Origin: Nematostella vectensis
Lineage: Eukaryota; Cnidaria; Anthozoa; Actiniaria; Edwardsiidae
Direction of reading: 5' to 3'
NCBI RefSeq assembly: GCF_932526225.1
Contig: NC_064040.1
Location: 17,097,994-17,161,993 of the forward strand
DNA: 64,000 nucleotides
Shown here: positions 38,101 through 48,362 of the stretch, piece by piece
Layout of the letters: every line of letters starts with the position of its first letter
How positions within the stretch are numbered: the stretch's first letter is position 1
Made by a program: the position numbers and the translations under genes
The notes under the pieces: model-generated
What the model was told of the DNA's origin: nothing
Seen by the model: the letters and a program-made list of their open reading frames with translations, nothing else
Databases searched by the model: none

Positions 38101-39545
38101 AGGGGTACCGGTATGGGGGTGTGATGGGCGACGGGTTCGGCTTCGGGGTCGACCATGAGTCTCATTGGTATGCCATCCATTAGGGGAAGTTGTTGGTGTT
38201 CGCAGGTGTTGAATGTGCTGGACTTATAATAATCGAGGAGCCATTCCTGTAGGTTTGCTCTGTTGTCTTCTGTTGCAGGGAATGGTGGCTCCGTTGGCTT
38301 AGGTGGGGGCATCTGGCGTCGTGGGCAGGTGCATGAGTTGTCTGGTGTGTCCATTGTGTTCCCCTTGTTGGACGAGATGGCGGCGCTGTCGCTGGTTGGG
38401 TGATATAGGCTTTCCCCAACCGTAGGAAAGCTCTCTGAGATAATCCCGAGGTCTTTGCATGCTTCCCGACTTAGGAACAGGCGGTCAGATTCATTGGTGA
38501 CGTAGACGATCTGCCTTGTTTTGGCTTCCAATCCAGGCTGGTTATTGCCTGTCAGGCGTAGGATTACGGCTCCAAGTATTGGGATGCCAGTGCCGTTGGC
38601 TGCATGCATGCGTGTAGTTACTGGTATGAGATCTGCTTCATTTAGCCCGAAGCGGCGGATGACACTCAAGCTGGCGAGGCAACTTTGGCACCCGGTGTCT
38701 GCCATGGCGGGTAGTTGGGCTGATTTTGGCTTGTTAGTCACTGGGTGAAAACCGAGGGCGGTGTAGTCGTCTGGCTGTATGGTGGCGGTAAGCGAGATGT
38801 AGGGTTGTGGCTGTGATGCACTACGAATCCAGCGATTGCTAAGGTTGTCGTAGAGGTGATGGTCCAGGGAGATGCCGTGGATGGCATGATCATCGCTGGA
38901 GCTGTTCACACTGCAGAGGGCATCGAAGACTGCGTTTTCTGTGTGTTTTCCTGCATCGGTCACGTGGTGGGGGCTTTGGCCAAGTGGTTTGTCTTTGTTT
39001 TGGCACATGATTGCGACATGGTTCGCACGACCACATAACTGGCAGGTGGTTCCATATGCGGGACATTCCTGTTTCCTGATCTTGGGTGGGGCCTTGACAC
39101 CGTGGCCCTGTTTGCCACAGTAATTGCAGGTTCCCGTACCATGTTGGTCTGAGGATTTACGATTTTTGTGTTCGCTTTGCTTCATGTTGCGATATTGGCT
39201 TCGAATGGCCTCGGCGCCTTGTGTTTGTAGTAGTCGCCCCGCTGACCGTTTCCCCGACTCCTTTGCCTCAATGAATTTTAGGACATCCTCGAGTGACATT
39301 TCTTGATCTTTTTCACCAAGGAGGTCGAGCTGGATTTCCTCATCGGCCAGACCGCGGGTGACAACGTCACGGAGTATGTTCTCTGTGTAGTTGACCTCTG
39401 TGTTGCAGCCGGGGCAGGTGATGAGAAATTTGCAAATGCTTGCCTGGCCACGTAGTCGTGCGCAGAAACTTCGGATGGGCTCATCTCTGTCCTGTCGCAT
39501 GTTGTGAAGTTGTACTCTGGCCACCATGGCATTCTCCTCACGCAC
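35103..39545 (-). CDS. Gag (C-terminal part)-Pol polyprotein of the Ty3/gypsy element
   Basis: An open frame of 1480 codons. It has gag-like sequence at residues 1-135, an incomplete zinc knuckle near 140-148 and a canonical CCHC knuckle at 168-181. The aspartic protease DTG is at 283-285 and reverse transcriptase at about 480-690 with a CIDD active site at 626-629 in place of YIDD. RNase H (about 770-905) follows, then integrase with an HHCC zinc site (H1047, H1050, C1080, C1083) and the D-D-35-E triad D1111, D1163, E1199. The tail is proline-rich. The whole frame is uninterrupted. The order PR-RT-RH-IN places it in Ty3/gypsy (Metaviridae). The N-terminal part of Gag lies in the overlapping frame upstream. 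Confidence 0.95.
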   Translation of the reverse strand: MREENAMVARVQLHNMRQDRDEPIRSFCARLRGQASICKFLITCPGCNTEVNYTENILRDVVTRGLADEEIQLDLLGEKDQEMSLEDVLKFIEAKESGKRSAGRLLQTQGAEAIRSQYRNMKQSEHKNRKSSDQHGTGTCNYCGKQGHGVKAPPKIRKQECPAYGTTCQLCGRANHVAIMCQNKDKPLGQSPHHVTDAGKHTENAVFDALCSVNSSSDDHAIHGISLDHHLYDNLSNRWIRSASQPQPYISLTATIQPDDYTALGFHPVTNKPKSAQLPAMADTGCQSCLASLSVIRRFGLNEADLIPVTTRMHAANGTGIPILGAVILRLTGNNQPGLEAKTRQIVYVTNESDRLFLSREACKDLGIISESFPTVGESLYHPTSDSAAISSNKGNTMDTPDNSCTCPRRQMPPPKPTEPPFPATEDNRANLQEWLLDYYKSSTFNTCEHQQLPLMDGIPMRLMVDPEAEPVAHHTPIPVPLHWQEEVKADLDQDVALGVLEPVPVGEPVTWCHRMVVCAKKNGKPRRTVDFQSLNLHATRETHHTQSPFHQARSIPYNTKKTVFDCWNGYHSVPLHQDDRHLTTFITPWGRYRYKTAPQGYIASGDGYSRRFDEIVSHVPNKTKCIDDTLLWADDINSSFHQAVNWLDLCGRHGITLNPDKFVFAADTVEFAGFEITRNSVRPCQKYLDAIRKFPTPVNVTDMRSWFGLINQVSYAFAATERMLPFRASLKPGTQFTWTKELDQLFEESKSIIIREIEDGVRIFDKSKPTCLATDWSKTGIGFWLLQKHCKCPSTAPFCCRSGWKVTLVGSRFTHAAESRYAPIEGEALAVADALDKARFFVLGCSNLIVAVDHKPLLKVFGVRSLDEIPNSRLRNLKEKTLRYKFRMVHIPGARHKAADAISRHPTGSTTPEMMTLPDDIATIDASNSPHPANAALASLRTREPPEESCSYEIDKELVSSATSTLNTMAVTWETVKLETTSDPNLHSLTAIIESGFPEAQHDLAPALQEYHRFRHDLHTIDGVILYKDRIVIPPTLREVILKALHSAHQGVTSMTARAESSVFWPGITPAIVALRERCSYCNRITPSQPSAPPYPPILPAYPFQCICADFFHYKGSTYLVAVDRYSNWPIVEKARDGSAGLVECLRRTFCTFGIPDECASDGGPEFVANPTQQFLKEWGVHHRLSSVAFPHSNSRAEIGVKTVKRLITNNTGPHGELNTNAFQQAILQYRNTPDPSTKLSPAQCIFGRPIKDSIPILPGHYIPHPTWRDTLALREEALRNRHMRAAERWSQHTKRLPPLAIGHHVRIQNQTGPNPTRWDKTGIVIEVRQFDQYVVRVDGSGRITLRNRKFLRKYIPVQAPQPPRILNDDLKFISRATQARPKESLTKLPKGTATTSPTGISVETPTRPSPPLTRDTGPGTGTTGSDTPTRPPETEPGSAEASEPVSPAKPPSNPPLEKKIPLALRRLQDYNKKGLLEQ

Positions 39546-39592
39546 AGCCAGTTTCTTTATGGCCTCTAGGACTTCTGCTGTACTTTTGTTTG

Positions 39593-39928
39593 TTAGGGAC
39601 CCCCCTGCGTTTCGTGTGAGGTCTTTGGAAGATGTTCATCACAGCACTCCAGAAGCTGGATAGTCTTGTCTTTTCCTGTTATCTTTGTGGCTTCGACGTA
39701 GTCTTGCCATCTAGTCATAAAATAAGACCATTCCTCACTCGTTCCGGTGCTGGAAACTGTGGGCCGTCGGACCTTCTCCACTTTTGCTGTTTGATTGGGG
39801 GTGCTTGGGGTTTGGTTGGTTATGTGGGTTCCATTGGAATGAACTGAGATTAAAACTGCTGCTAGTTCATCTTTGACATCTTCAGTTTCATATTCACAGC
39901 CTGGGAAGGGGCATTTGAATTTTGGCAT
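39593..39928 (-). CDS. Gag N-terminal fragment of the LTR element, frame-shifted from the rest
   Basis: A 111-codon frame starting with a possible C2H2 zinc finger (CPFPGC at residues 5-10, histidines at about 30 and 34), unusual for a Gag N terminus. It ends in a stop while the polyprotein frame continues one frame over. The crossover lies inside gag rather than between gag and pol, and I see no classic slippery heptamer, so a one-base mutation is as likely as programmed frameshifting. Confidence 0.7.
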   Translation of the reverse strand: MPKFKCPFPGCEYETEDVKDELAAVLISVHSNGTHITNQTPSTPNQTAKVEKVRRPTVSSTGTSEEWSYFMTRWQDYVEATKITGKDKTIQLLECCDEHLPKTSHETQGGP

Positions 39929-40097
39929 GGTTTCTTGGCTTTTAAAAGGCTTGTTTGGTTTGTAGTTGGAGCTTCAGTGAAATCCAAGATGGCGGCCGTA
40001 TTTTCGTGTTGACGTTTTGCTGTTGTTGTGGGCTGTTTCTGCGTCTTTTCTGCTTGGTTATCCTGTATCTGAGTTCCTCAATGTCTTTGGGAGGTAG

Positions 40098-40111
40098 GTA
40101 GTTCTTTATCA
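40098..40111 (-). promoter_or_regulatory. Primer-binding site, complementary to the element's own LTR
   Basis: Immediately downstream of the 5' LTR the sense strand reads TGATAAAGAACTAC. This is the exact reverse complement of GTAGTTCTTTATCA on the sense strand of the LTR (40172-40185 and 34931-34944). It does not begin with TGG as most tRNA-primed sites do. The match is what self-priming Tf1-type retrotransposons show. Confidence 0.75.
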
Positions 40112-40243
40112 TAGATAAGAGTGCTTCTTTTTCCTGTTTGCAATGATGTTTTATTACATGAACGAACGGAATGATAAAGAACTACAATGAGTTCTGACTG
40201 GGCTAGTCCCAGTCCTTCCACAGGGACTCCAAACAATGCTCTA
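40112..40243 (-). repeat. 5' LTR
   Basis: 132 bp, nearly identical to the 3' LTR. If transcription starts at about 40185 the RNA 5' end would carry the sequence complementary to the primer-binding site. Confidence 0.95.
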
Positions 40244-40366
40244 GATAGTCCTTAATTTTATCAATTTCATCAATTATCATCGGCTGTCATCGATTGACTA
40301 CCCTGGCTTCGATATTTTTTCTTAACATTCTCCGGGGCCAACAAATGTTCATAATGTGAGTTTCTG

Positions 40367-40814
40367 TATCAAAAAATATGTTTACTGAATGACTGTCATT
40401 GCAATTGTTGATAGTCATTAGTGGAGCTATGATTTGTTGAAATGCTTTTTAATGTTTTGCTCGTATTGTCGACAGAGATCATAGCAGGCCGCTCTCCTCA
40501 CTCATCTTGCCACGCAAGCTCGGCTCGAATTATGTGTTTACTCTGACGCTTGTGTGCAGGGAGACACATTATAAATGGCATTCATTCTTTTATCAAAAAA
40601 TATGTTTACTGAATGACTGTCATTGCAATTGTTGATAGTCATTAGTGGAGCTATGATTTGTTGAAATGCTTTTTAATGTTTTGCTCGTATTGTCGACAGA
40701 GATCATAGCAGGCCGCTCTCCTCACTCATCTTGCCACGCAAGCTCGGCTCGAATTATGTGTTTACTCTGACGCTTGTGTGCAGGGAGACACATTATAAAT
40801 GGCATTCATTCTTT
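40367..40814. repeat. Perfect 224 bp tandem duplication
   Basis: Positions 40367-40590 and 40591-40814 look identical on reading. No coding sequence is recognised in the unit. Confidence 0.93.
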
Positions 40815-42333
40815 TATTCAAGGATCCAAAAGGGTCCGTCAAAGGGAAAGGGGGTGGGCCAGCGAAGCCTGGAAAAGGACCAGCGACATGTTTCATTGCA
40901 GCTAATCTCTGCTGTTATAATCTGTATAATCAGAAAGGCCTTTTGCTTATGTGCTTGATTAAGTGTTTAACTTGGCATTATTATAATCCAACAATAAAAT
41001 GTAATTGGCTTAGTTTTACTAGGACCTTTTTTCCAGCCCAAAACTGTCTATGTCAGTGGTTCCAAGCCTTGTGCTCTCGGATTTGTCCCTTGACTCAAGT
41101 GCATTGATGGTCTTGTGTAATCAACCCAGGATGGCCTAAGCTTTTGACACCTTGTTGACCTTGTTACTGTCGTATCTTGCCAGCAGAGGATGGCTCGTAA
41201 ATAGATCCCCATAAAATGTATCATTTTCCGTGGGAGTCCGTTTACTAGTGAAAATTCAGGTCCGTTTCAATGTATGAACCCATTGTCTATGTTATTTGAT
41301 AGTAGCCTGATATCTGTCATCGGGCTGGGGCCGCCAAAAGATACAGTACAGCCTGGAGGAAATCTAACATTTTGTGCTCGTTTTTGTGCGTTTTTTGCGT
41401 GTAGTTTGAGTGTAATTAGATTTATACACTCAAACTCCACACACCTTGTGTGGACTATGCACACCAAGCTACACGCACCTGTTTGCCTCATTAACTTCTA
41501 CCAAATCCCTTGAGAATATTAGGAGCTACACCTCATTGTTATTTCTCACACAACGTTTAGAAGAAAAAAAATTCAACGTTTGATGAGTCGTGCATAGGTC
41601 CCAAGTTTTATAAAAGGCTGTGCTGGTCACATCGGAGCGGTAGCTGGGCTGCGAAGCAGCCGAGCTCGACGGCGTAGCCGGCGAGGCGCGGAGCAGCACC
41701 TCTGGCGCTTTGCGCCAGAGGTGCGCGGAGCGCGGGGAGGGTGTGGGAGTGGGTATCATGACTTCTGATGCATTCTGAAAGGCAAAATCATAAGATGTCA
41801 TATGTGCCAAAATACAGTTTATTAACAAGTTTACAATAGATCCATATATGATATGTAATTTTAAAAAACAAAAAAATTAAAGCGTCCATGAAATATTTAG
41901 ATTCTTTAGAATATTTATATGAATTTTAAAGATATATATATTTATATATATATAACAGTAGTTATTTGAACTGATAATACTTAAAATCAATATTTTATCT
42001 ATAATAACTGAATTATAATAAAATATATTACTTTTGAAAATTTCACAAAATCATTATTTCAGCAGTCTACTTCAACACAATAATAAGTACACAAATTTGT
42101 GTACAAATTTGTGTACTGTAATCTCAAGTCTACATCTGCCAGGATATATAATATATTTATTTTATATAAAATTACATGTAGATGTCAAACTAATTCTTGT
42201 TCTGAGCATTTAATCTAGAGATTGTTAAAGGTACTGAATTGACTCATAATATTATAATTATATAGTATTTTACACATACATATATACATGACTGTACAGT
42301 TTTGTAATAGATGAATACCTAAAAATATGCAGT
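40815..42333. other. Noncoding stretch with strong hairpins
   Basis: No gene is supported. Hairpins: GTTTGAGTGTA with its inverse around 41406-41436; GGCTGC/GCAGCC at 41647-41661; a 12 bp perfect stem CACCTCTGGCGC, loop TTT, at 41697-41723 in a GC-rich island; and the palindrome GTACACAAATTTGTGTAC at 42087-42104. The rest is AT-rich and may be the 3' noncoding part of the adjacent hAT element. Confidence 0.5.
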
Positions 42334-45300
42334 TTATAGACCTAGATGAACAGTCAAATTAACAAATAAACCAGTTCTCATAAAATTTAACTTAGAAGTA
42401 CTGCTATGGTCAGCATTGTAGGTTGTGGCAGCTTTTTTTGCCTTCTGAAGCACAGATTTAGTTGGCTTAAACTTATAGCAATGGGTGTGGTTGAAATAAT
42501 TGGTCTTGCAAGTAAGGATGGAGGGCAGTGTTGTTGTATTTGACAAGCTGCCTCTATATTTAGTTTTATTTTTCTCAACAGTTGAAAAAATACGCTCTTC
42601 AGCAGCATTGCTGTGAGGCAGAACAAGGACATACTGTGCCACTTGTGCCAGCAGACCAAACCTGAGGCCATTTTTGCCCTCCATTTTTCCCAGATACATC
42701 CATATGTGATCGATACGTGAAAGATCAGAAAGCTGACTGTCATTGCCCAGAGCCTGATACGCACAAAACTCAATAATACAGAGCATCCATTTTTCCTTCC
42801 ATGGCAGCTTCCAGTGTGGGAAATTTAGAAATGAAAAATTGAACACTGTCAAATGTTTGGTTTGCACGTTCATGAAAGTTCAGAAACTCAGCATGTTTGA
42901 GCAAAGGATCTTTCAATGGAAAATTTTTGCATGCATACTGTAATGAAGCTGTCATGAATTTTCGACAATCTTGTGCAAGTTTCTTCTCCTCTTCTGGCAA
43001 AAGATTATGCTTCTGCATGGTAGTCCTTGTGGTGAAGCCAATCATGACATCTTTTAATCTTTAATTGACTTTGCCCACGGAGAAAAAAAAAATACACATA
43101 CATAATACGTTATACATGAGAAACAGAACATAAATACATACAATAACGAAAGGGCAGGGTATCCGCCACAGCTAGGCCAATTACGGCGGACCCGAGTTTA
43201 AAATGTGTAAAAGTTACAAGGTCACAAAAACTAAATTAGAAACAACATGAAATTCCTATCTTTTAGTGATAGGAATAAGTCTTCATTCTCAAAGTTCATG
43301 CTAGCTCTATCATCCAGGTCCTTGTCCTTGTACGATGTTGCCAGCATGCACCTTCCAAGGAGCTTTTGCAGGAAATCGGATAAGCCTTGCCGCAAGCAGT
43401 GAATCTGAGGTTCTTCCCCCTGCAACTGCTTGTTGAGCTCACTGAAGACTGGCAGAATTGACTGAAAAAACATGAGATGAATCTCTGTTTTAGGGTCAGC
43501 AAAGTATTCCCTCAGCCTACACAATCGCTTGTCTGATCTTAATTCGGGCTGACTAGCAAAATAACTCTGCAGGCTAGGGTACTGTTTTAGCACCCGGGAT
43601 ACGCACAACTCCCTGCTTAACCACCGTGTGGCCCCATATTTCAGGATCTTCCTGTAATCTTGGTCACAGAAGTCACAAAAATCTTTCAGGGAGGCCTGAC
43701 GCTTGGTGCTGTTGTCGAAGTAATAGTAGATGTCCACCAAGAAATCACCAAGGTCAAACCCTGCAGCCTCCGCATATGCCTTGGCTCCATAGCTGGCTGT
43801 GTTGTGCACAATGTGGCATGGGCATCCAAAAGTGTAAACACTTGCATTTTTTCTTTCAAAATGTCTGTACAGGCCATTGTGCTTGCCCATGTTGACAGAG
43901 GCATTGTCAAGACTAAGTCCAATCACATTTTCCCATGGAACCTCATAATCTCGAAATACATCACTGACAGAATTGAAAATACCTTGAGCAGTACAGTCAG
44001 ATATCAGGCACATATGCCAGAACTGAGATGCCACTTCACCTCGATTTACATCATATATGCGCACCACAAGAGGATACATGCTTGCTGTTCCTGTGTCACT
44101 GCTGCCATCAATAGCCAAGCTGAATGGCTGTGTCTTGATGTACTGTACCACAGGGTCCAACATTTCAGGAGCCAGGGCATAGTTTACAATGGCAGCTGTT
44201 TTCGTTGGAGCACAACCATACTTTTTGGCAATTTCACTGTCTGGAAACATCTTTCTAAACAACTCTCCAGCATGTGCAATTGACTCAAATGGCAGATTGT
44301 GCTCTAGTATGTACCCTGTGTAGAGTACCTCTGCGTTTGTTACAGCATCTTTTTGCTTGTCGGCCACAAAGAATGACTTTACTGACTTTTGTTCTGAGGT
44401 TGTTTTTGAAGCACGCTTATGGTCTGTCCCTGCAAGATGGCGATCCACATCCCTCTTTCCCTGGTGGCAGACAGAGAAACTTGCATCACACACCTGTAAT
44501 AATAATATGTATGAGTAAAAGACATGCTATATATGATAATCACCTGAAGTGATTCAGTTATAAAATTATGTTTTTAATATTATATAAAATTTTATATACG
44601 CCTAGTATACATGTACATATATATATTTTCATGCAACTTATAGTTACTCAGTCTGTGTAATTATTAAAACTATAACTGAATGTATAATCATAAAGTGTAT
44701 GAATTAATTTATTGTAATAAATTACTATTTATCATATTTATGTATTGTCAAAAAATATTCAGTTACTTTCAATATCAACACTTTTAAAAATCGTCTGACA
44801 AACACCAGATATATCTAAATGCCTGACAGTTTCTGAATAAGTTCAGATGAGAGAAATAAATAAGCTCTAAGGATTCTACTATCTCACACCTTCTACATTA
44901 AAACCAGTTTTCCCATCACCTTTATAAGCAAGTTAAAGAAAAAATAAGATGAAAGAATATATGTAATTGTAAATAACCCAATAACCACATATTTACAATG
45001 AATATCCTGCTGGACCAATACTTACTCCCATATTAGGTACATATTATTATATATTTATAAAATGAGAAAAATACAGAAAGAAATTCTTGACACAGAAATA
45101 GCAAAAAAAAAAAACCTTTCTTTCTACCTGTGAATGTCCCTGTTTGAAAAATATATTCCACATATTATAATATCACTTTTACACTTAATGTTCATAATGA
45201 AAGAGCTTGCATCTTCAGTGTAGATTCAGAGTTTTATCACTGATTTGCATAAATATTATGTAAAGACATATAGCAATTATTTCACTTCAAAAGACCTGTC

Positions 45301-45815
45301 TATAGAAATATTGTACTGGATTTTTTATTTTACATGTTGTATATTTCTGTATAATATTAGATCTACTTTTGCAGGTCTATAAACATAAATGTTTATTTAT
45401 AAATTATAAATTTAAGATATATATAGATCTACATGTAGATATATGCTTTGACACTCTGACAGGCCTATAACAGACCTGACCATAATTGACATTGTAATAG
45501 ATCTAGAGTAAATAGTAGATTCTATGTTTACTACTGCCGCCTGTATGTTATTATACTAACCGTGCAGTGTGCTTTATGTGGCTGGCCTTTCACACTCTGG
45601 ATACAAGGAAACAGCCGTGACCATTCGCGATTAAAAACCGTTTTGGAATGCAACCTTTTTTTCTTCTTCGGTGGTGATTTACTAGGGTCAGCATAATCAT
45701 TATCTTCAATTTCAGCAATGTCGGAGTCAATAACCTCAAAGTCTACATCACGATCGCACTCACTACTGACACTGGATCTACTTGACCCTTCTTTTATTCT
45801 ATCAGACATTGTCAA
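42334..45815 (-). pseudogene. BED-finger hAT transposase gene, frameshifted
   Basis: Minus strand. Exon 1 (45561-45815) is acidic then basic and carries the start of a BED zinc finger. It splices in phase to 44493, where the finger is completed (HCT/VC followed by HLAGTDH). The long block 44493-43231 holds the hAT catalytic core, with acidic sites in LAIDGSSDTG and GLSLDNASVNMG and the PCHIVHN block. Further segments are 43050-42770 and 42790-42334; the latter has the hAT dimerisation motif LVLPHSNAAEERIFS. The last two are in different frames that cross near 42780, so this copy is broken; the join between 43231 and 43050 is also unclear. hAT proteins are cut-and-paste transposases or their domesticated relatives. 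I found no convincing terminal repeats. Confidence 0.82.
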
Positions 45816-47307
45816 CTTTAGTTATCAACTTTATATTAACAGATTCTAGACTTATGAAGTTGTGGAAAATTGGGAAAGAACGTCAAATATTAAGAGACTA
45901 AACACATGTGTGAAACTAGCGTAAACAAGTTACAAAGCAATGTGTTTCCGCCAAATACAGCATTTAAAAAAGCTTTCCTGGTTGGCTCTGACTCTTCATT
46001 AGCCACAGTGCCTCTTAGCGACAGTCCTTCTGACATTAGCCAATCAAACGGCTTGATACAAGAGGGTCTCAGTGACGTTTTCGTTTTGCTAAAATTATTC
46101 TGGAACAGCTGTTTGCGGTTTCGTTCGATTGATATACACGGTAACACCGTGTCACGGAGGGAAAAAGATTTCATCAAAAAATTTTTCACATAAGCGGGTT
46201 TTTTATTATGCTGGCGGGTCCGCGGGTTTGGTGGTTAATTTGCGGGTCTGACCCGCCAGATGCGGGTCACTTGGGAGGTCTGGTCGTGTATAATATGTGA
46301 ATTAATGCCAGATACAACTTTTGTTTTATTTATATCGGCAAATAAATAATTGATTCAAACTTTATTTCTAATTTGGGCTTAGTTAAAGCAAGCGAACTTA
46401 AAAATAGAAAGCGTTTTTGTATTGATTAGAAGGAAAAGTGCGAAGTTTGTATGTGGAACTTGTGTTTTTATGTATGTTCAAACTACAAAAAAAAAATACT
46501 GAAGCCTATTACTCTAACTGTGTTGAGCCGCGCTTCTAAAATCGCTTTGAATCTCTTATCTTTTTTGTGGTATAAGTTACTAGGAGTTTCACGTTGTATT
46601 GAAGAAATAAAGCGTATGTTGTTTATTGAGTATTGAACAGGAATAACTATGAAATTCCTAGTCTATACATTTCACGAAGAAATTTGACATCAGTTACATA
46701 GGAGAGGGGTTCTTCATTTAATGAAGGAATAAAATGCGAAAGTTGTGTTGAATTCACCTGACGATTGCGTGCCGGTTACGATCTCTTACTGTGGGTTGTT
46801 GTCAAACAACAAAATAGTTCCGAATCCCGTGTCGGACTATCGTTGGTGCCCTACTGAATCGCCATCCGAAATCCCTTGCATTTTTACGTCTACAAAAAGA
46901 TTGCTTTCACTCTGTTTTTTTATAAGCTTCTGAGTCAAACAAAGTATCTTCGTCTAATTTTTGAGATGTGCGAATTTGTGTGTGTGCAAGTTTTATGATA
47001 ACAAACAAACGTGCCGTGACACGTCTTGTCACTGTATACAAAGTCTCGCCAGCTAGTCTGGCACTACATGCTGTTTTAAACTTTGACAGGGGTAGCTTCT
47101 CTTTTTAATGTAAGCAAGAAAATGTAAATAACGAAAAATCGATGTCTTGGTATTAGTAAAATAACTTTGACGCACAATGAGCTTTAATATTGTGTTTTTT
47201 TCATAGAAATACACTATACAATTAGCTTATACAATAAATTTTACAAACTAGAGACTAAAGCACATTCGTGTTTACTACACTTATTAGCTGGATCCTAGTC
47301 CTACTTT
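45816..47307. other. Noncoding stretch between the hAT and BEN genes
   Basis: Upstream of the hAT start codon, overlapping open frames on both strands at 45890-46193 are unrecognised. A cluster of GCGGGT motifs lies at 46193-46272. Beyond that I see no supported feature. Confidence 0.5.
46193..46272. repeat. Cluster of GCGGGT motifs
   Basis: At least five direct copies of GCGGGT and one inverted copy occur in 80 bp, including the palindrome GCGGGTCTGACCCGC. Such subterminal clusters are common near hAT ends, and this lies about 380 bp upstream of the transposase start. Confidence 0.6.
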
Positions 47308-48362
47308 TCAGTCCATTCTCAACGATCTTTTTACTGGCCGCCTCAAGTATTCATCCAAGGCCTTACGACATTCAGTCCATGTCTTACCCATTTCTGCTGG
47401 TGCAGTTGGAAAGATCCTAAAAACTGTCTCCGTTATAAGCTTCACCCGTACCGGATCTACATGTTCCTTCCCCTTAATCCCTAAAATGTTCCTCTCCTTA
47501 ATTTCTTCTTCAGTAAACAATTCCTTTAATAATTTAACAGCAAAATTCTTTCTCGAGCATGGCCTAATCTTAATACGGAAAAGCTTGCCCTGCAACAGTG
47601 GGCCTGTAGGTATACTGTCTGCTTGTTGAGTTTGAGATTCTTCTAGTGTTGTCGGTGATAAAGGTGCTGATGCAAGTATAGATGATAAGGGTGTTGCAAG
47701 TGGAAAAGGTGCTGTAGGAGGATATGGTGTTGCAGGTAGTGAAGGTGTTGTAGGATGTGCTGGTGTTGTAGGATGTGCTGGTGTTGTGAAAGATGAAGCC
47801 GGGGTAGACTGAAAACTCCTTCTAAAAAACGATCTATTTTGAGCTATGAGAAGTTCTTGGTTAGCTAGTATTCTTAACTGATTTTCCTTCAGCTCCTTGA
47901 AACTTTTTGTCTCACTTTGTAGCTCTGGTAGTTCTGGTAGGTCAGGTATATCAAGGTTATAAAGCTATGGCTCTGTCTCCTGGGGCTCGGCGAACCCAAT
48001 GTGGGATGCGGCTGGAGCATGCTGGTCGAAGATGGTGGACGGAATGACAGGCGGACTGACGATGGTGGATGAGGGGTTAACAGGCGGATCAACATCATTT
48101 GACGTCGAGTCTACGTTTGGAAATTCTTCCCGTGGCGGGGCCAATGTCTTAGTGCGCCTTACAACAGTCGCCTAAAATAGAAAATATTCCATTAGATAAC
48201 ATTGCAATATAATCAATACCTCTTAACCTTTTTTACTATTCCTCTTTTTTTTATTGAAGCGTAATATTGCAACAACAATGTATACCTCTTCAGATCTTTT
48301 GCTGGCTGGCTGTCGCTTTCTCTTTTTTGGCTTGGCTGGAGATTTGATTTACAGATAAATAA
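47308..48362 (-). pseudogene. BEN-domain protein gene with one in-frame stop
   Basis: Two minus-strand exons: about 48286-48362 (lysine-rich, starting after a GCCAG acceptor) and 48171-47308. They join in phase as EE/ATVVRRTK. The second exon is 288 codons and open except for TAG at 47967-47965 (codon 69). After the stop come a leucine/proline-rich helix, a Thr-Pro-rich linker with repeats of TTPAHP, and the BEN domain at about residues 195-285 of the exon, including KNFAVKLLKELFTEEE and TWTECRKALDEYL. BEN domains bind DNA or chromatin and occur in host and transposon-linked genes. The upstream start was not found. A single stop in an otherwise intact frame suggests recent decay or a base error. 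Confidence 0.65.

Larger units (their letters stand above)
34866..40248 (-). mobile_element. Complete Ty3/gypsy LTR retrotransposon with target-site duplication
   Basis: The element spans 34871-40243 and is flanked by a perfect 5 bp duplication GATAG (34866-34870 and 40244-40248). The two 132 bp LTRs differ at one base that I can see, so the insertion is recent. It carries gag, protease, reverse transcriptase, RNase H and integrase in that order, with no envelope gene. It is transcribed on the minus strand. Activity would depend on whether the frame break in gag is tolerated. Confidence 0.97.

Noticed and set aside
41053-41075. CAGTGGTTCCAAGCC resembling a hAT terminal repeat
   Set aside because: No matching inverted end was found on the far side of the hAT gene.
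40731-41107. Plus-strand frames of 75 and 102 codons after the 224 bp duplication
   Set aside because: They overlap in different frames, are of low complexity, and have no recognisable motif.
43626-44552. Plus-strand frames opposite the hAT transposase
   Set aside because: They are shadows of the transposase coding strand, with no independent motifs.
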